Source of the DNA: Mesocentrotus franciscanus
Taxonomy: Eukaryota; Echinodermata; Echinoidea; Camarodonta; Strongylocentrotidae
Assembly: GCA_037976565.1 (NCBI GenBank)
Contig: CP137666.1
Span: forward strand, 51,859,271 to 51,923,270
Direction of reading: 5' to 3'
Length of the DNA: 64,000 nucleotides
Shown here: positions 59,501 through 63,545 of the stretch, in pieces
How the letters are laid out: the number at the start of each line of letters is the position of its first letter
Numbering within the stretch: position 1 is the stretch's first letter
Translations under genes and position numbers: made by a program
Notes under the pieces: model-generated
What the model was told of the DNA's origin: nothing
The model's database searches: none
What the model saw: only the letters and a program-made list of their open reading frames with translations

Positions 59501-60912
59501 TTAGTGAAAAGATTACAGCTGCGCTTTTTTTTTTGGGGGGGGGGGTATTTCAATTTTTTCACATCTTGGTCATTTTAAGTAGGAAATAGCACTAATAAGT
59601 TTCTTTCTTTTTTTTCTTCTTTCTAATCACAAACTTTTTCTTCATAATATGTTTTATTGCCATTCCTTTAGAAATTTTTGTGACCTTGAAACTCGATGAT
59701 GCAAGAATTTTTCACTTATATTTTGACCTTTGTTGAACATTTGGGTGTGCTATGAATTTTGTTATGGGGTGAAAAATTAGCTCTTTGAGTGGTGGTTCAC
59801 TGTTCAATATGATAACATACAAATTTAACGTAAATGATATTCAAAGCTTGAATGCATTCCCAAATCTTATTAAAGTGAACATGATGATGATGATGATGAT
59901 GAATGATAACATTAATGACACAGTATTTCTGATAAAACACAAATGCTCCGTCTTAGTTTATTGTTTTAATAGAAGGTAAGGTTTAGATTGAAAGCTGCAC
60001 AGGCAAAAATTTAGACTTGTATATCCAGGGCAGTATCATGAGAGCAACTCCCTTCATATCTGACTCAGCGTCCATTCTTAATTTAACATGAATCTCTAGT
60101 TCTCTCAGATGAATTGTAGTTGTTATGATTAGGGAACATTATTACTCCAGCAAAGCTCTTGACTGATTGATGGATCTGTTCCTTTGGTAGTATGATCATT
60201 ATGAAGGGAAGTGACAATGACAAAGCAAATTTTTAAATATTTTTTTAAGGGAGGGAATACTTTTTCATAGGAAATGATAGATACTTGTTTTGCACAAAAA
60301 CATGGATTAAAATATGTCTCAGTGATTTTTGGAGGCACAGGCAAATGATATTTGAAATGTTATTTTGATAAATGTTAATGGGCAGTGATGTTTGATGGAG
60401 ATACTATATGGAGTAAGTTACCTTTTCTGTCTCCTTGTGTTACTTATTCAGTCATTTCAAAAGTATCTCTGCTATAGATTATCTATAGAACATTATTCTT
60501 ATTATTGTGTGTCTTAACAAATGTTATACAAACAACTCTGTCACTGCTTCTCCTGACATAAATATTTCCCGCAATTCTTATCCCATCATTGTGATTTAAC
60601 ACAGCTTATCAAATCATCTCCAATCCCATCATTACATGTATTTTATAGTTGTATAATTATGTAGATGATATATTCCAATCTGATTTTATTTTTTATTTTT
60701 TATTAAAATCCATGCAAATCTAGTCTCATTGTTTTTTATGCCAATAATCCATGTAAATCTAATCCCATTATTTGACACAGCTAATCCATGCGACTCAGAT
60801 CCCTGTGGAGAGCTTGGAAGCTGTGAGCCTCATGAGCACCTGTATGCATGTGTGTGCAATGAGGGTGCCATCTTGGATAGGCATCCTACCTTGAATGGGG
60901 ACACTTGTATAG
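14487..60912 (+). CDS. IL-17 receptor-like protein (IL17RD/Sef type) with EGF module, spliced, 3'-partial
   Basis: Ten exons (14487-14615, 22576-22627, 27852-28010, 45448-45590, 51173-51311, 54974-55024, 55976-56142, 56847-56954, 57934-58012, 60781-60912) total 1159 nt and give 386 codons without a stop. Every internal border is AG/GT and every phase matches. Layout: signal peptide (about residues 1-30), first receptor domain (about 61-207), second domain (about 209-342), EGF module (346-385). The family call rests on features shared with vertebrate IL17RD: a KGIQFLLRG-like strand, C..C spacing followed by an LWKP motif, then LNVTFNIAPPHYRF, which resembles the 'V-F-x-x-A-P-H-x-F' strand. Five N-glycosylation sequons (NST, NYT, NQT, NVT, NVS) fit an extracellular protein. 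A type I membrane receptor for IL-17-like cytokines is inferred. The transmembrane segment and SEFIR domain are not in the window, and the EGF module is not part of vertebrate IL17RD. Confidence 0.72.
14868..15463. mobile_element. TTAA-flanked MITE, family B, copy 1
   Basis: Begins TTAAAGGGCAATCCAACCCT and ends TTAGATTTCCCTTTAA, with TTAA at both ends. A sister copy in opposite orientation is at 41163-41753; both share interior words such as 'CTCATATTTCAAACATTCAT' on one strand. A non-autonomous element, probably piggyBac-mobilised. Confidence 0.83.
16271..16568. mobile_element. MITE with 33-bp inverted ends
   Basis: The left end ATATCGTCGCCTGGCTGGCA then GAAGGGCGTTAGC is inverted at 16532-16568 (GCTAACGCCCTTCTGCCAGC then CGGGCAACGATAT), with few mismatches. 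No coding capacity. Confidence 0.8.
17330..17525 (+). mobile_element. tRNA-derived SINE, copy 1
   Basis: The head contains a pol III box A (TAGCTCAGTCAGTAGAGC, 17338-17355) and box B (GGTTCGAAACC), followed by a non-tRNA body with 'GGTAAGGCATTAATCCTCAT', 'CTCGGAGAGGACCTAAAGCC' and 'GCTTTCTTAGCAGTCAGGTA', then an A-rich tail. The acceptor stem does not pair, so it is not a functional tRNA gene. The same body recurs at 21118-21510. Confidence 0.82.
19160..19599. mobile_element. MITE with GCGTTTATCG-type ends
   Basis: The left end GGTTGCGTTTATCGACC is inverted at 19586-19599 (CGATAAATGCACCC). The interior repeats 'GATAAACGCAAAGC' twice. The ends resemble those of the element at 43172-44489 (GGGTGCGTTCAATCG), so the two are probably related families. 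Confidence 0.65.
21118..21510 (+). mobile_element. tRNA-derived SINE, copy 2, split by a hAT MITE
   Basis: The head has box A-like GGCTCAGTGGTAGAGC and a damaged box B (GGTAGTAACC). It matches copy 1 up to GTGCCCTTTG, is interrupted at 21200-21385, and resumes with CCCTTTGGTACGGCATTTAT, 'CTTGGAGAGGACTTAAAGCC' and 'GCTTTCTTAGCAGTCGGGTA'. Confidence 0.82.
21200..21385. mobile_element. 186-bp hAT-like MITE inserted in the SINE
   Basis: Starts CAGTGAAAAAAATAC and ends GTATTTTTTTTTTTCCCTG, which are inverse to each other. It is flanked by a perfect 8-bp duplication GCCCTTTG (21192-21199 and 21386-21393) of SINE sequence. The 8-bp duplication and CAG start support hAT. Confidence 0.9.
21515..21587. 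repeat. Small hairpin, AGAGCCAGAAGGGC family
   Basis: The left arm CTGCTGAGAGCCAGAAGGGC is followed by an imperfect inverse ending TGACTGGCAGCAG. About 73 bp in total, the size of a precursor hairpin. Confidence 0.6.
21818..21892. repeat. Small hairpin, AGAGCCAGAAGGGC family, second copy
   Basis: The left arm ATCTGTTGAGAGCTATGAGG then GCTTTAACTC pairs with GACTTAATGCCCTTCTGGCT then CTGAACAGAT. The loop is about 16 nt. Half-copies of the motif occur at 19959-19980 and 39304-39332. Confidence 0.7.
21985..22326. mobile_element. MITE with TTTACACT-type ends, copy 1
   Basis: The left end GCTGCACTTACACTAC is loosely inverted at the right end GATGTGTAAATGGGCC. Interior blocks (TTGCATAGCAAC, CACGTGACT, GTGTAAATG) have counterparts in the element at 50734-51125. 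The right end stops about 250 bp before exon 2. Confidence 0.6.
22576..22627 (+). CDS. Exon 2 of the IL-17 receptor-like gene
   Basis: Acceptor TTTTCACAG and donor GTAAGT flank 52 nt coding GANEYGYEALNEDMCGS, residues 44-60, with one base left over (phase 1). The exon is too short to recognise alone. It is supported by strong splice sites and by phases that fit both neighbours. Confidence 0.75.
22835..23304 (-). mobile_element. GTGTCCACACAC-ended MITE, copy 1 (inverted)
   Basis: Ends CCCCGTGTCCACACACAAAA and TTTTGTGTGTGTGGACACGCTG are inverse repeats. The interior is rich in CGTATAACG/CGTTATACG words and contains 'GATTAGGCGTGATTAG'-type sequence. It runs opposite to copies 2 and 3. An internal repetition of the terminal motif (GTGTGTGTGGACACCCTG near 23212) is shared by all copies. 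Confidence 0.85.
24102..24126 (+). repeat. 25-bp exact direct repeat, left copy (right copy 27155-27179)
   Basis: The word starting TCAATACCAGTCAGGAACTA and ending AGCAAA occurs identically at both places, 3053 bp apart, in the same orientation. The right copy lies in the intron of the candidate minus-strand gene. Confidence 0.85.
25042..25450. repeat. ATC/ACC trinucleotide-type microsatellite
   Basis: About 400 bp of CATCATCAC-like triplets with higher-order repetition (blocks containing 'ATCACCATAGCC' or 'CACTGACATCACC'). It produces long artefactual open frames on both strands. Confidence 0.95.
26070..27333 (-). CDS. Candidate small two-exon gene, minus strand, in intron 2 of the receptor gene
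   Basis: Exon 1 (27333-27318) has an ATG in good context and codes MAELW plus one base before a GTAAGT donor. Exon 2 (26248-26070) follows a pyrimidine-rich TTTTTCTGACAG acceptor. The phases match and the joined frame gives 64 codons: MAELWDALNHRKLWNIDKKF, then SKDTDITHQSPLHKFLDQHL, then LDSMPLFEDSTLDSSFASHR and NKQS, ending at TGA. The peptide is charged, with no signal or membrane segment, and I do not recognise a family. AATAAA on this strand occurs near 25795. The region around exon 1 is CpG-richer than its surroundings and lies just inside an inverted repeat (23718/27499). It may be a transposon-borne gene, a nested host gene or a truncated remnant. Confidence 0.4.
27852..28010 (+). CDS. 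Exon 3: first IL-17R ectodomain, N-terminal half
   Basis: Begins after TTCCATAG and ends before GTGAGT, phase 1 on both sides, coding residues 61-113. It contains STCGGKYPKP, a proline-rich stretch, then ELTFFGIVLDPT and an NST glycosylation sequon before CLGITYTLDRF. An alternative acceptor three bases downstream (GCAG) would change the frame and soon meet a stop, so the upstream AG is preferred. A degenerate copy of this exon lies about 200 bp downstream. Confidence 0.82.
28198..28284 (+). pseudogene. Degenerate duplicate of exon 3 (pseudo-exon)
   Basis: From 28204 the sequence reads VEDGPLELSFFDIILDPT then YTLDRY. It aligns with exon 3 residues VKDDEVELTFFGIVLDPT and YTLDRF but lacks nine codons, including the cysteine and the NST sequon. 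The reading frame is still open, but the position matching the exon 3 donor reads AATGAGTATG instead of GGTGAGTGTC, so the donor GT is lost. The AG at 28196-28197 would give phase 0, whereas the flanking exons need phase 1. It is best read as a relic of a local tandem duplication, not a used exon. Confidence 0.7.
29451..29784. mobile_element. PIF/Harbinger-like MITE
   Basis: The left end TGCTAGGTTTACATTATGTT then CCTGGC is inverted at the right end GCCGGGAACATAATGTAAAC then CCTAGCA, about 26 bp with two mismatches. TAA flanks both sides (29448-29450 and 29785-29787), a 3-bp duplication of the PIF/Harbinger type. 334 bp, no transposase. Confidence 0.85.
30585..31107 (+). mobile_element. GTGTCCACACAC-ended MITE, copy 2
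   Basis: Starts GCGTGTCCACACACAAAACA and ends TTGTGTGTGGACAGGGGG. The 5' part contains two tandem units, each beginning GTGTCCACACACA and containing CGTCGTATAAAGAATCATCG. A 154-codon open frame across it is an artefact of the repeat. Confidence 0.88.
31494..32003. mobile_element. TTAA-flanked MITE (family of 10614), second copy
   Basis: Begins TTAAAGGTATTACAAAGTTT and ends AAACTTTGCATTACCTTTAA with TTAA at both ends. It is the reverse orientation of the copy at 10614-11128, including the shared interior 'GGGAGCACCG' and 'GGGGCTAAAT' words. Confidence 0.85.
32365..34703. mobile_element. TU-like fold-back transposon with 15-bp-repeat inverted termini
   Basis: Both ends are arrays of a 15-bp unit (GTCAGAGGTAAAAAT): about 20 units on the left (32380-32670) and the inverse array on the right (34486-34695). 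A perfect 8-bp duplication ATATAATC flanks the element (32357-32364 and 34704-34711). Long inverted ends made of 15-bp direct repeats are the hallmark I know from sea-urchin TU elements. The 1.8-kb core has no transposase; it holds an internal duplication (33685-33921) and short open frames. hAT-type mobilisation is suggested by the 8-bp duplication. Confidence 0.85.
33685..33921. repeat. Internal tandem duplication in the TU-like core
   Basis: About 92 bp beginning 'CTCTGCAAAGTGCGCTTATC' recurs after about 147 bp with a few changes, including 'GGAATGTGATGGTGCGGTTA' and 'ATGGGCGGCTTTCTGCTTTG'. One frame is open through both units, but I recognise no protein family. Confidence 0.75.
34733..34965 (-). 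mobile_element. tRNA-derived SINE with L2-like 3' end, minus strand
   Basis: Read on the minus strand, it begins with a box A-like GGGCTAGTGGATA and box B-like GGTTCGTGTCCC, followed by a body ('ATGTCCTTTGGCAAGACATT', 'GCACCTTGAGCACCTAGCG') and ends in 'GTGCGCTTTAAAAAA'. It directly abuts the right end of the TU-like element. Confidence 0.55.
35300..35800. repeat. Tandem repeat of about 95 bp, five diverged units
   Basis: The words 'CATGTGCTTTTCYCAGTTTC', 'GCAAGCCTTGAAAAACTGTT' and 'ATTTTAAAATATGAT' recur near 35394, 35490, 35585, 35680 and 35770. Confidence 0.8.
36228..36355. mobile_element. Diverged fragment of the GTGTCCACACAC MITE family
   Basis: Contains 'TTGTTCGAAACGATGC', 'TTTATGACGTTTCTTTATAC' and 'CATTATATGATGTAC', matching the interior of copy 3 in the same order. 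The ends are missing. Confidence 0.55.
37620..37910. repeat. 152-bp tandem duplication
   Basis: The segment from TAATGAAGTGTAGACTATTG at 37620 is repeated from 37772 with few changes. Recent local duplication. Confidence 0.9.
38290..38375. repeat. Dispersed repeat, copy also at 39110-39180
   Basis: Both loci share 'GTCGGGACCCGGT' followed by 'CCGAC/CCGACT' and 'GACTCAGGCCTA(G/A)TA'. Family unknown. Confidence 0.5.
40214..41157. mobile_element. 944-bp TTAA-flanked MITE, family C, copy 1
   Basis: Begins TTAAAGATAAGGTTCATTGA and ends TTTGAACCCGCACTTTAA; the ends are loosely inverse and TTAA flanks both. The whole sequence is repeated with about 95% visual identity at 48321-49261. No transposase is encoded. 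Confidence 0.85.
41163..41753. mobile_element. TTAA-flanked MITE, family B, copy 2
   Basis: Begins TTAAAGGGAAATCCAACCTT and ends GAAGGGTTGAATTGCCCTTT then AA. It starts only 5 bp after the family C copy ends. Same family as 14868-15463, in opposite orientation. Confidence 0.85.
42290..42590. mobile_element. Decayed relative of the GTGTCCACACAC MITE family
   Basis: Contains 'TATAAAGAAATGTCATATAA', 'GATAAAGAATAAGG' and 'ACAACGTTTCTTTATATAAG', resembling the interior of the family, but the terminal motif is not seen. Confidence 0.4.
42881..43094. mobile_element. MITE with about 35-bp inverted ends
   Basis: The left arm ACAGTTAACAACTAAATTAT then CCTTACCCC is inverted at 43062-43094 (GTAAGGGTATGAATGATTTA then GTTGTTAACTGT). 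Flanking TA-rich sequence is compatible with TA target use. Confidence 0.75.
43172..44489. mobile_element. MITE interrupted by an L2-like retrotransposon
   Basis: The left end GGGTGCGTTCAATCGAC is inverted at the right end (CGCTTGAATGCACCC). Interior halves on each side (43172-43400, 44340-44489) carry matching 'AATCACG' and 'AAACACGGTT'-like motifs. TTA precedes and CTA follows, a possible imperfect 3-bp duplication. The middle is occupied by a 5'-truncated L2/CR1-like element. Confidence 0.7.
43440..44333 (+). mobile_element. 5'-truncated L2/CR1-like non-LTR retrotransposon
   Basis: The open frame up to 44112 codes the C-terminal part of a reverse transcriptase: ARNLGVIMDRHLSMSDHITK, then IRHYLNRKSIAILVHSLIMS, HVDNCNALFYGLPKK, RIQNTAARLI, LHWLPVEKRVLFKI, LRSSSQYL, FPVSAHVLWNSLPL and FKTAVKTYLF, in the order standard for L2/CR1 elements. 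The frame is intact, so the insertion may be young. The 3' UTR ends with GCGCTATATAAATCACAATT and an ATT-repeat tail, also typical. The catalytic YxDD region is missing. Confidence 0.9.
44553..44586. repeat. (GA)n microsatellite
   Basis: Pure GA repeat just after the MITE; a shorter one lies at 43120-43141 just before it. Confidence 0.95.
44935..45203. mobile_element. MITE with about 70-bp terminal inverted repeats
   Basis: The left arm GACCATTTTTGTAATGTAAT through ...TTAAGTGCC...TTATTTCA is inverted at 45132-45203. TA flanks both sides (44933-44934, 45204-45205), suggesting a mariner-type MITE. It ends 244 bp before exon 4. Confidence 0.87.
45448..45590 (+). CDS. Exon 4: first IL-17R ectodomain, central part
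   Basis: Starts after TTGTCTTTCAG and ends before GTAAGT, codes residues 115-161, enters in phase 1 and leaves in phase 0. The peptide GASKVKGIQFLLRGLGYN then NRECCQVLNYTVELSYEA resembles the 'GIEFLKGFRV...CQQLIL' region of vertebrate IL17RD. This is the strongest single stretch for the family call. A CC pair and an NYT sequon are present. Confidence 0.85.
45915..46108. repeat. Degenerate telomere-like (CCTAAM)n tract
   Basis: About 190 bp of CCTAAAC/CCCTAA variants, most regular at about 46035-46070 where CCCTAA repeats perfectly. The plus strand carries CCCTAA, the complement of the animal telomere TTAGGG. Confidence 0.8.
46881..46960 (-). mobile_element. L2-like retroelement or SINE 3' tail, minus strand
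   Basis: Read on the minus strand: 'GACCGGGATAATAATAAATC', 'TGTAAAGCACATTAAGAGGG', 'TGCGCTATATAAGAACAAAC', ending in a TATTT-rich tail. This is the typical 3' end of L2-type elements. Confidence 0.5.
48321..49261. mobile_element. 941-bp TTAA-flanked MITE, family C, copy 2
   Basis: Begins TTAAAGAGAAGGTTCATTGA and ends TTGAACAGGCACTTTAA. Nearly identical to 40214-41157 along its whole length and in the same orientation, differing by scattered substitutions and small indels. Confidence 0.87.
49966..50040. repeat. 75-bp block, second copy of 4177-4251
   Basis: See 4177. It is followed here by other sequence, then by the hairpin at 50548-50705, which contains the same CGCCTCGGGGTGA word. Confidence 0.8.
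50548..50705. repeat. Hairpin element with a perfect 27-bp stem
   Basis: Stem 50596-50622 (GGGGAGGTTACATCGTGCTA then TCACCCC) is the exact inverse of 50635-50661, with a 12-nt loop. Outside the stem, weaker complementary blocks (AATGACTGCT / AGCAGTCATT and AGGCATAGTT / AAACTATGCCT) extend the hairpin to about 158 bp. Confidence 0.85.
50734..51125. mobile_element. MITE with TTTACACT-type ends, copy 2
   Basis: The left end GGGCTATTTACACTGG is inverted at the right end CAGTATAAATGAGCC. The interior contains GTTGCTAGGCAAC and CACGTGACTTTCGGCACTTC, with counterparts at 21985-22326. It ends about 47 bp before exon 5. Confidence 0.75.
51173..51311 (+). CDS. Exon 5: first IL-17R ectodomain, C-terminal part
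   Basis: Acceptor TCTCCCCTAG, donor GTAATA, phase 0 in and phase 1 out, residues 162-207. It codes RPFHFDCFCDLWPQEPYTLT and an NQT sequon, ending FTVPG. It matches the strand in IL17RD that precedes the 'ACDLL...C' motif. A MITE ends only about 47 bp upstream of this exon. Confidence 0.8.
53419..53949 (+). mobile_element. GTGTCCACACAC-ended MITE, copy 3
   Basis: Starts AGCGTGTCCACACACAAAAC and ends GTTGTGTGTGGACACGGGGA. It has the same internal duplication as copy 2 and the same orientation. The interior keeps words such as CGTTATACGATGTATCGTTA. Confidence 0.88.
54207..54630. repeat. Imperfect tandem duplication, about 265 bp
   Basis: 'GATCTTTGYC' / 'AAAATYAAATTCACA' / 'TACCATRCTRCGAG' / 'GCAAAG' blocks occur in the same order from about 54220 and again from about 54488. 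Strongly diverged. Confidence 0.55.
54974..55024 (+). CDS. Exon 6: interdomain cysteine pair of the IL-17R-like protein
   Basis: A 51-nt exon between TATTTTAG and GTATTA, phase 1 on both sides, coding CSPALEWDQYCQKSIE (residues 209-224). The C-x10-C spacing followed in the next exon by LWKP matches the junction between the two ectodomain modules in IL17RD. The donor is weaker than the others. Confidence 0.75.
55025..55975 (+). other. Intron 6 of the receptor gene
   Basis: Short AT-rich intron between GTATTA and GGTAG; a poly-G tract lies near 55114. Nothing else recognised. Confidence 0.7.
55976..56142 (+). CDS. Exon 7: second IL-17R ectodomain, N-terminal part
   Basis: Follows GAATGGTAG and ends before GTAAGT, phase 1 in and phase 0 out, residues 226-280. 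It contains ELWKPQLLLPEQL, then LELNVTFNIAPPHYRFTEYV, the most diagnostic segment of the gene. Vertebrate IL17RD has 'FWKP', 'VSFDHAPHNFGF' and a following aromatic strand in the same order. One NVT sequon. Confidence 0.87.
56143..56846 (+). other. Intron 7 of the receptor gene
   Basis: Contains a GTT/ATT trinucleotide tract (56758-56800) just ahead of the exon 8 acceptor. Nothing else recognised. Confidence 0.7.
56758..56800. repeat. (GTT/ATT)n microsatellite
   Basis: Trinucleotide tract 46 bp before exon 8. Confidence 0.9.
56847..56954 (+). CDS. Exon 8: second IL-17R ectodomain, middle
   Basis: Acceptor TTTTTTTTCAG and donor GTGAGT bound 36 codons, phase 0 on both sides (residues 281-316): SSLISYPAMVNGLMMNVSSI then IFTLEEKDIGKTVHAS. 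The length is a multiple of three, so skipping it would keep the frame. A CCCCTT/CT microsatellite begins about 20 bp after the donor. Confidence 0.78.
56977..57400. repeat. (CCCCTT)n array passing into CT-rich microsatellite (intron 8)
   Basis: Starts with regular CCCCTT/CCCTTCC units (56977-57076), then CT dinucleotide blocks with variants to about 57400. It is strand-asymmetric (pyrimidines on +) and lies in intron 8 (56955-57933). The long open frame here is a repeat artefact. The rest of intron 8 shows nothing recognisable. Confidence 0.95.
57934..58012 (+). CDS. Exon 9: end of the second IL-17R ectodomain
   Basis: Acceptor TTTCTTTAAAG and donor GTAAGA, phase 0 in, phase 1 out, residues 317-342: MFPKCVSTADCNTATHIDEI then HFVEIIG. 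It supplies two cysteines (C-x5-C). Its phase-1 end allows the EGF exon to follow. Confidence 0.76.
58013..60780 (+). other. Intron 9 of the receptor gene
   Basis: Contains a GGCCC-ended hairpin element (58077-58221), a short ATG repeat (59880-59902) and a poly-G/T patch near 59530. The rest is AT-rich and unrecognised. Confidence 0.7.
58077..58221. mobile_element. Hairpin MITE with GGGCC-type ends, copy 1
   Basis: The left arm CCTGGACCCAGTCTGATAAA then GAGTTTCAATTAATCG is roughly inverted by CGATCAATCACAACTCTTTA then TAAGCCAGGGCCCGG. The central part repeats TGCGATTGATATCAATCG-type words. 145 bp. Confidence 0.7.
60781..60912 (+). CDS. Exon 10: EGF-like module, last exon in the window
   Basis: Lies between TTTGACACAG and GTAAGT, phase 1 on both sides, residues 343-386. 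Six cysteines at 346, 351, 357, 366, 368 and 385 follow the EGF pattern CDSDPCGELGSC...YACVC...GDTC. No DxDE-type calcium-binding consensus is seen before the first cysteine. Symmetrical phase 1-1 borders are typical of shuffled EGF exons. The reading frame is open into a following exon outside the window. Confidence 0.85.
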
Positions 60913-61223
60913 GTAAGTTTGCATAGGGAATCACTGTACATTGAATTCATCAGTGATCTGTAGTATAAGGTAGCATTAGAAAACCATATACTCTCACAAA
61001 AGTTTGCAAAAGTTCATTCTTACGATACATGACCTGTACTTCATGGCATGTTTTGGTTGCAAAATTCACAAAAACTTTTTGGGGTTTGAGCATCCAAGAT
61101 CGTGACTTTTATTATGTATATATATGAATATACTATTCGCTGAAAATTCATCAGACGTCAAATACTTGTGTGAGAATCAAATTCGAGACTGCAATTCCTG
61201 TGAATCTGCCATAATTATGCCCG

Positions 61224-61358
61224 AGGCCCCAAAACACAAAGCTTAGCAATTAATCGTACATAGTTTTTTGCGATTGATTGCACATAGTGATCAATGCAAT
61301 CAGTTGCAAAAGTTAATTATACAAGTTATCAGTCACTTAGCTTTGTGTTACAGGGCCA
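61224..61358. mobile_element. Hairpin MITE with GGCCC-type ends, copy 2
   Basis: The left arm AGGCCCCAAAACACAAAGCT then TAGCAATTAATCG is inverted by CACTTAGCTTTGTGTTACAG then GGCC. The interior holds TGCGATTGATTGCACATAG and GATCAATGCAATC, similar to copy 1. Confidence 0.75.
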
Positions 61359-61676
61359 TGATTGTTAAATACCAATACAAACTGATTTCAAGTGAACGTG
61401 ACTTTTTAAAGATTTATTTCTTTGAGCTCCAATGTTATTGATTGATTTCCTTTTTAACAGACTGCTTAAAATTTATTTAAAAAACAGTTTTTTTAACGTA
61501 ATAGTCCTTCCAGCCTCTGAGCATTGAGTTATGTGCGTTTGTCATAGTCAATTTTAACAGTTCAGAGGTTAATATTCAAACATCAAACCCTGATGTAATG
61601 CTTGTGTCAATACTACCATGATAAACCGGGCATTTGTCAATGTGTATTAACTTGAATACATGTAGTTCAGTGAGTG

Positions 61677-62450
61677 TTTCAAAGTGGAGTCAATGAACTT
61701 TCCAGGTATGCAAACTCCTTTTCAGCTTAATCCCACTTATCTGATATTTGTTTCTTGTAATGATTAACGATGCTTGTAAAGATTCTTCTATACCATAATT
61801 TAAATACGTAGATGATTTGAAATATAGTAAGAAATGAAATAAAACAACAAAAACCATAAAATACATAAGTTAAATAAACAAAGAAATGCATTAAAGAAAT
61901 TATCAAAACAATAGATATTACATAAGGAATAACCTGGCTCTTCCAATTTTTTTTGGTATTATTATCCCAAATGGTCTAAAGAATATATGTTGTGAAAACT
62001 AATGTTTAAATATGAAGAATATATGATTTATGGGTAAAAATCATAGGGGGGAGCCTTAGAAGCGGTTTCAAAGCAGAGTCAATGAACTTTCCAGGTATGC
62101 AAACTCCTTTTCAGCTTAATCCCACTTATCTGATATTTGTTTCTTGTAATGATTAACGATGCTTGTAAAGATTCTTCTATACCATAATTTAAATACGTAG
62201 ATGATTTGAAATATAGTAAGAAATGAAATAAAACAACAAAAACCATAAAATACATAAGTTAAAAAACAAAGAAATACATTAAAGAAATTATCAAAACAAT
62301 AGATATTACATAAGGAATAACCTGGCTCTTCCAATTTTTTTTGGTATCATTATCCCAAATGGTCTAAAGAATATATGTTGTGAAAACTAATGTTTAAATA
62401 TGAAGAATATATGATTTATGGGTAAAATCATAGGGGAGCCTTAGAAGCCC
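61677..62450. repeat. 390-bp tandem duplication, nearly identical units
   Basis: Unit 1 (61677-62066) and unit 2 (62067-62450) both start TTTCAAAG..GAGTCAATGAA and match almost base for base, with a few small indels. The duplication is recent or gene-converted. Confidence 0.93.
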
Positions 62451-62458
62451 CCCGGGCT

Positions 62459-63154
62459 GTGCAGTTTCAAAATAGCCCAGGCTATATAGGGTTAAACAGG
62501 TGGAATACTCATGTAACCGAAATTGTAAAGAAGAGTAATAGAAAATTATTCATGCTACGTAGATTAAAAACTTACAACCTACCTGTTTGTGATCTGTTAG
62601 CTGTATATATTGGATATGTAAGAACAATTTTGGAGTACTGTGTACCTCTTTTTTCTGCAAGTTTGACTATCAGACAGATTAATGATATAGAAAGTATGCA
62701 AAAAAGAGCATGTAGAATGAGTTTTTGTTCAAACTACAGCTCATATGACAATGCATTTAATAGCAAGACTAGAATTGCCATCTCTTTTGACTCGTAGAGA
62801 AAAACTGACTAAAGATTTTGCTGTTTCTTTGAAAAAAATAAAAAACTAACAAATTCAATTTACGAAACGTCAAAAAATATCAAGAATTTATGTGCAGAAC
62901 TAAGAGATTCCAAAATAGTGCCCTTCCTAATCTCACACGTATACTCAATAATCATCATACAAATCAAAGCTTGTAATAGCGTAATCATCTATCATTTTTG
63001 TAATAATCTGACCTGTTTCAAATTTTTATGGTGTTGCTATCAAGTCACTGCTTTGTCTGCAAGTCAATGTTTATACGTTCACCATATACTGTACTCTTTC
63101 TCCATTCCTATTTATATTTCTCCCTTATTCTCTCTCTCTCTCTCTCTCTGTCTG

Positions 63155-63213
<59 letters not shown>

Positions 63214-63545
63214 CTCTCTTACTCTTTCTTCTTCTTTCTCCTTGACCTCTTACTTTGTGATCGTGCAATATTTTTTTGTTGATAGCAGGAATTTAATCAT
63301 GTTTTAATTGTATATGCATTAATAATACTTTTTACGACATCTTTTAACATGTTATCTGACATTCATTACCTACAATTTTAATCAATGTTAAGTATTTTAT
63401 GTAATTTTGTATTTAATTCAATATGTTTTATTCACAATTGCAATTTGTATTGACAATGTATTTTAATCTTTGTATAACATGTATAATTCAGTCTTTGTAC
63501 TGCGAAACATGTTCGAATAATTCAATTGAATAAAGATACTGATAT
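62459..63545 (+). pseudogene. Frameshifted non-LTR reverse-transcriptase fragment with 3' UTR
   Basis: From about 62500 it codes NRWNTHVTEIVKKSNRKLFM, then LRRLKTYNLPVCDLLAVYIG, YVRTILEYCVPLFSASL and IESMQKRACRMSFCSNYSSY, the C-terminal tail typical of non-LTR elements ('LEYACPVFHHSL...RVQKRALRI'). A frameshift near 62750 moves the continuation LIARLELPSLLTRREKLTKD then FAVSLKKI to the next frame, and a stop follows at 62847-62849 in an A run. A CT microsatellite lies in the 3' region, and the element seems to end with AATTGAATAAAGATACTGAT near 63545. No catalytic region remains. Confidence 0.75.
63128..63213. repeat. (CT)n microsatellite
   Basis: CT tract with occasional GT interruptions inside the retroelement 3' region. 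Confidence 0.96.

Noticed and set aside
63128..63282. Leucine/serine-rich open frames at the right edge
   Set aside because: CT microsatellite inside the retroelement 3' region.
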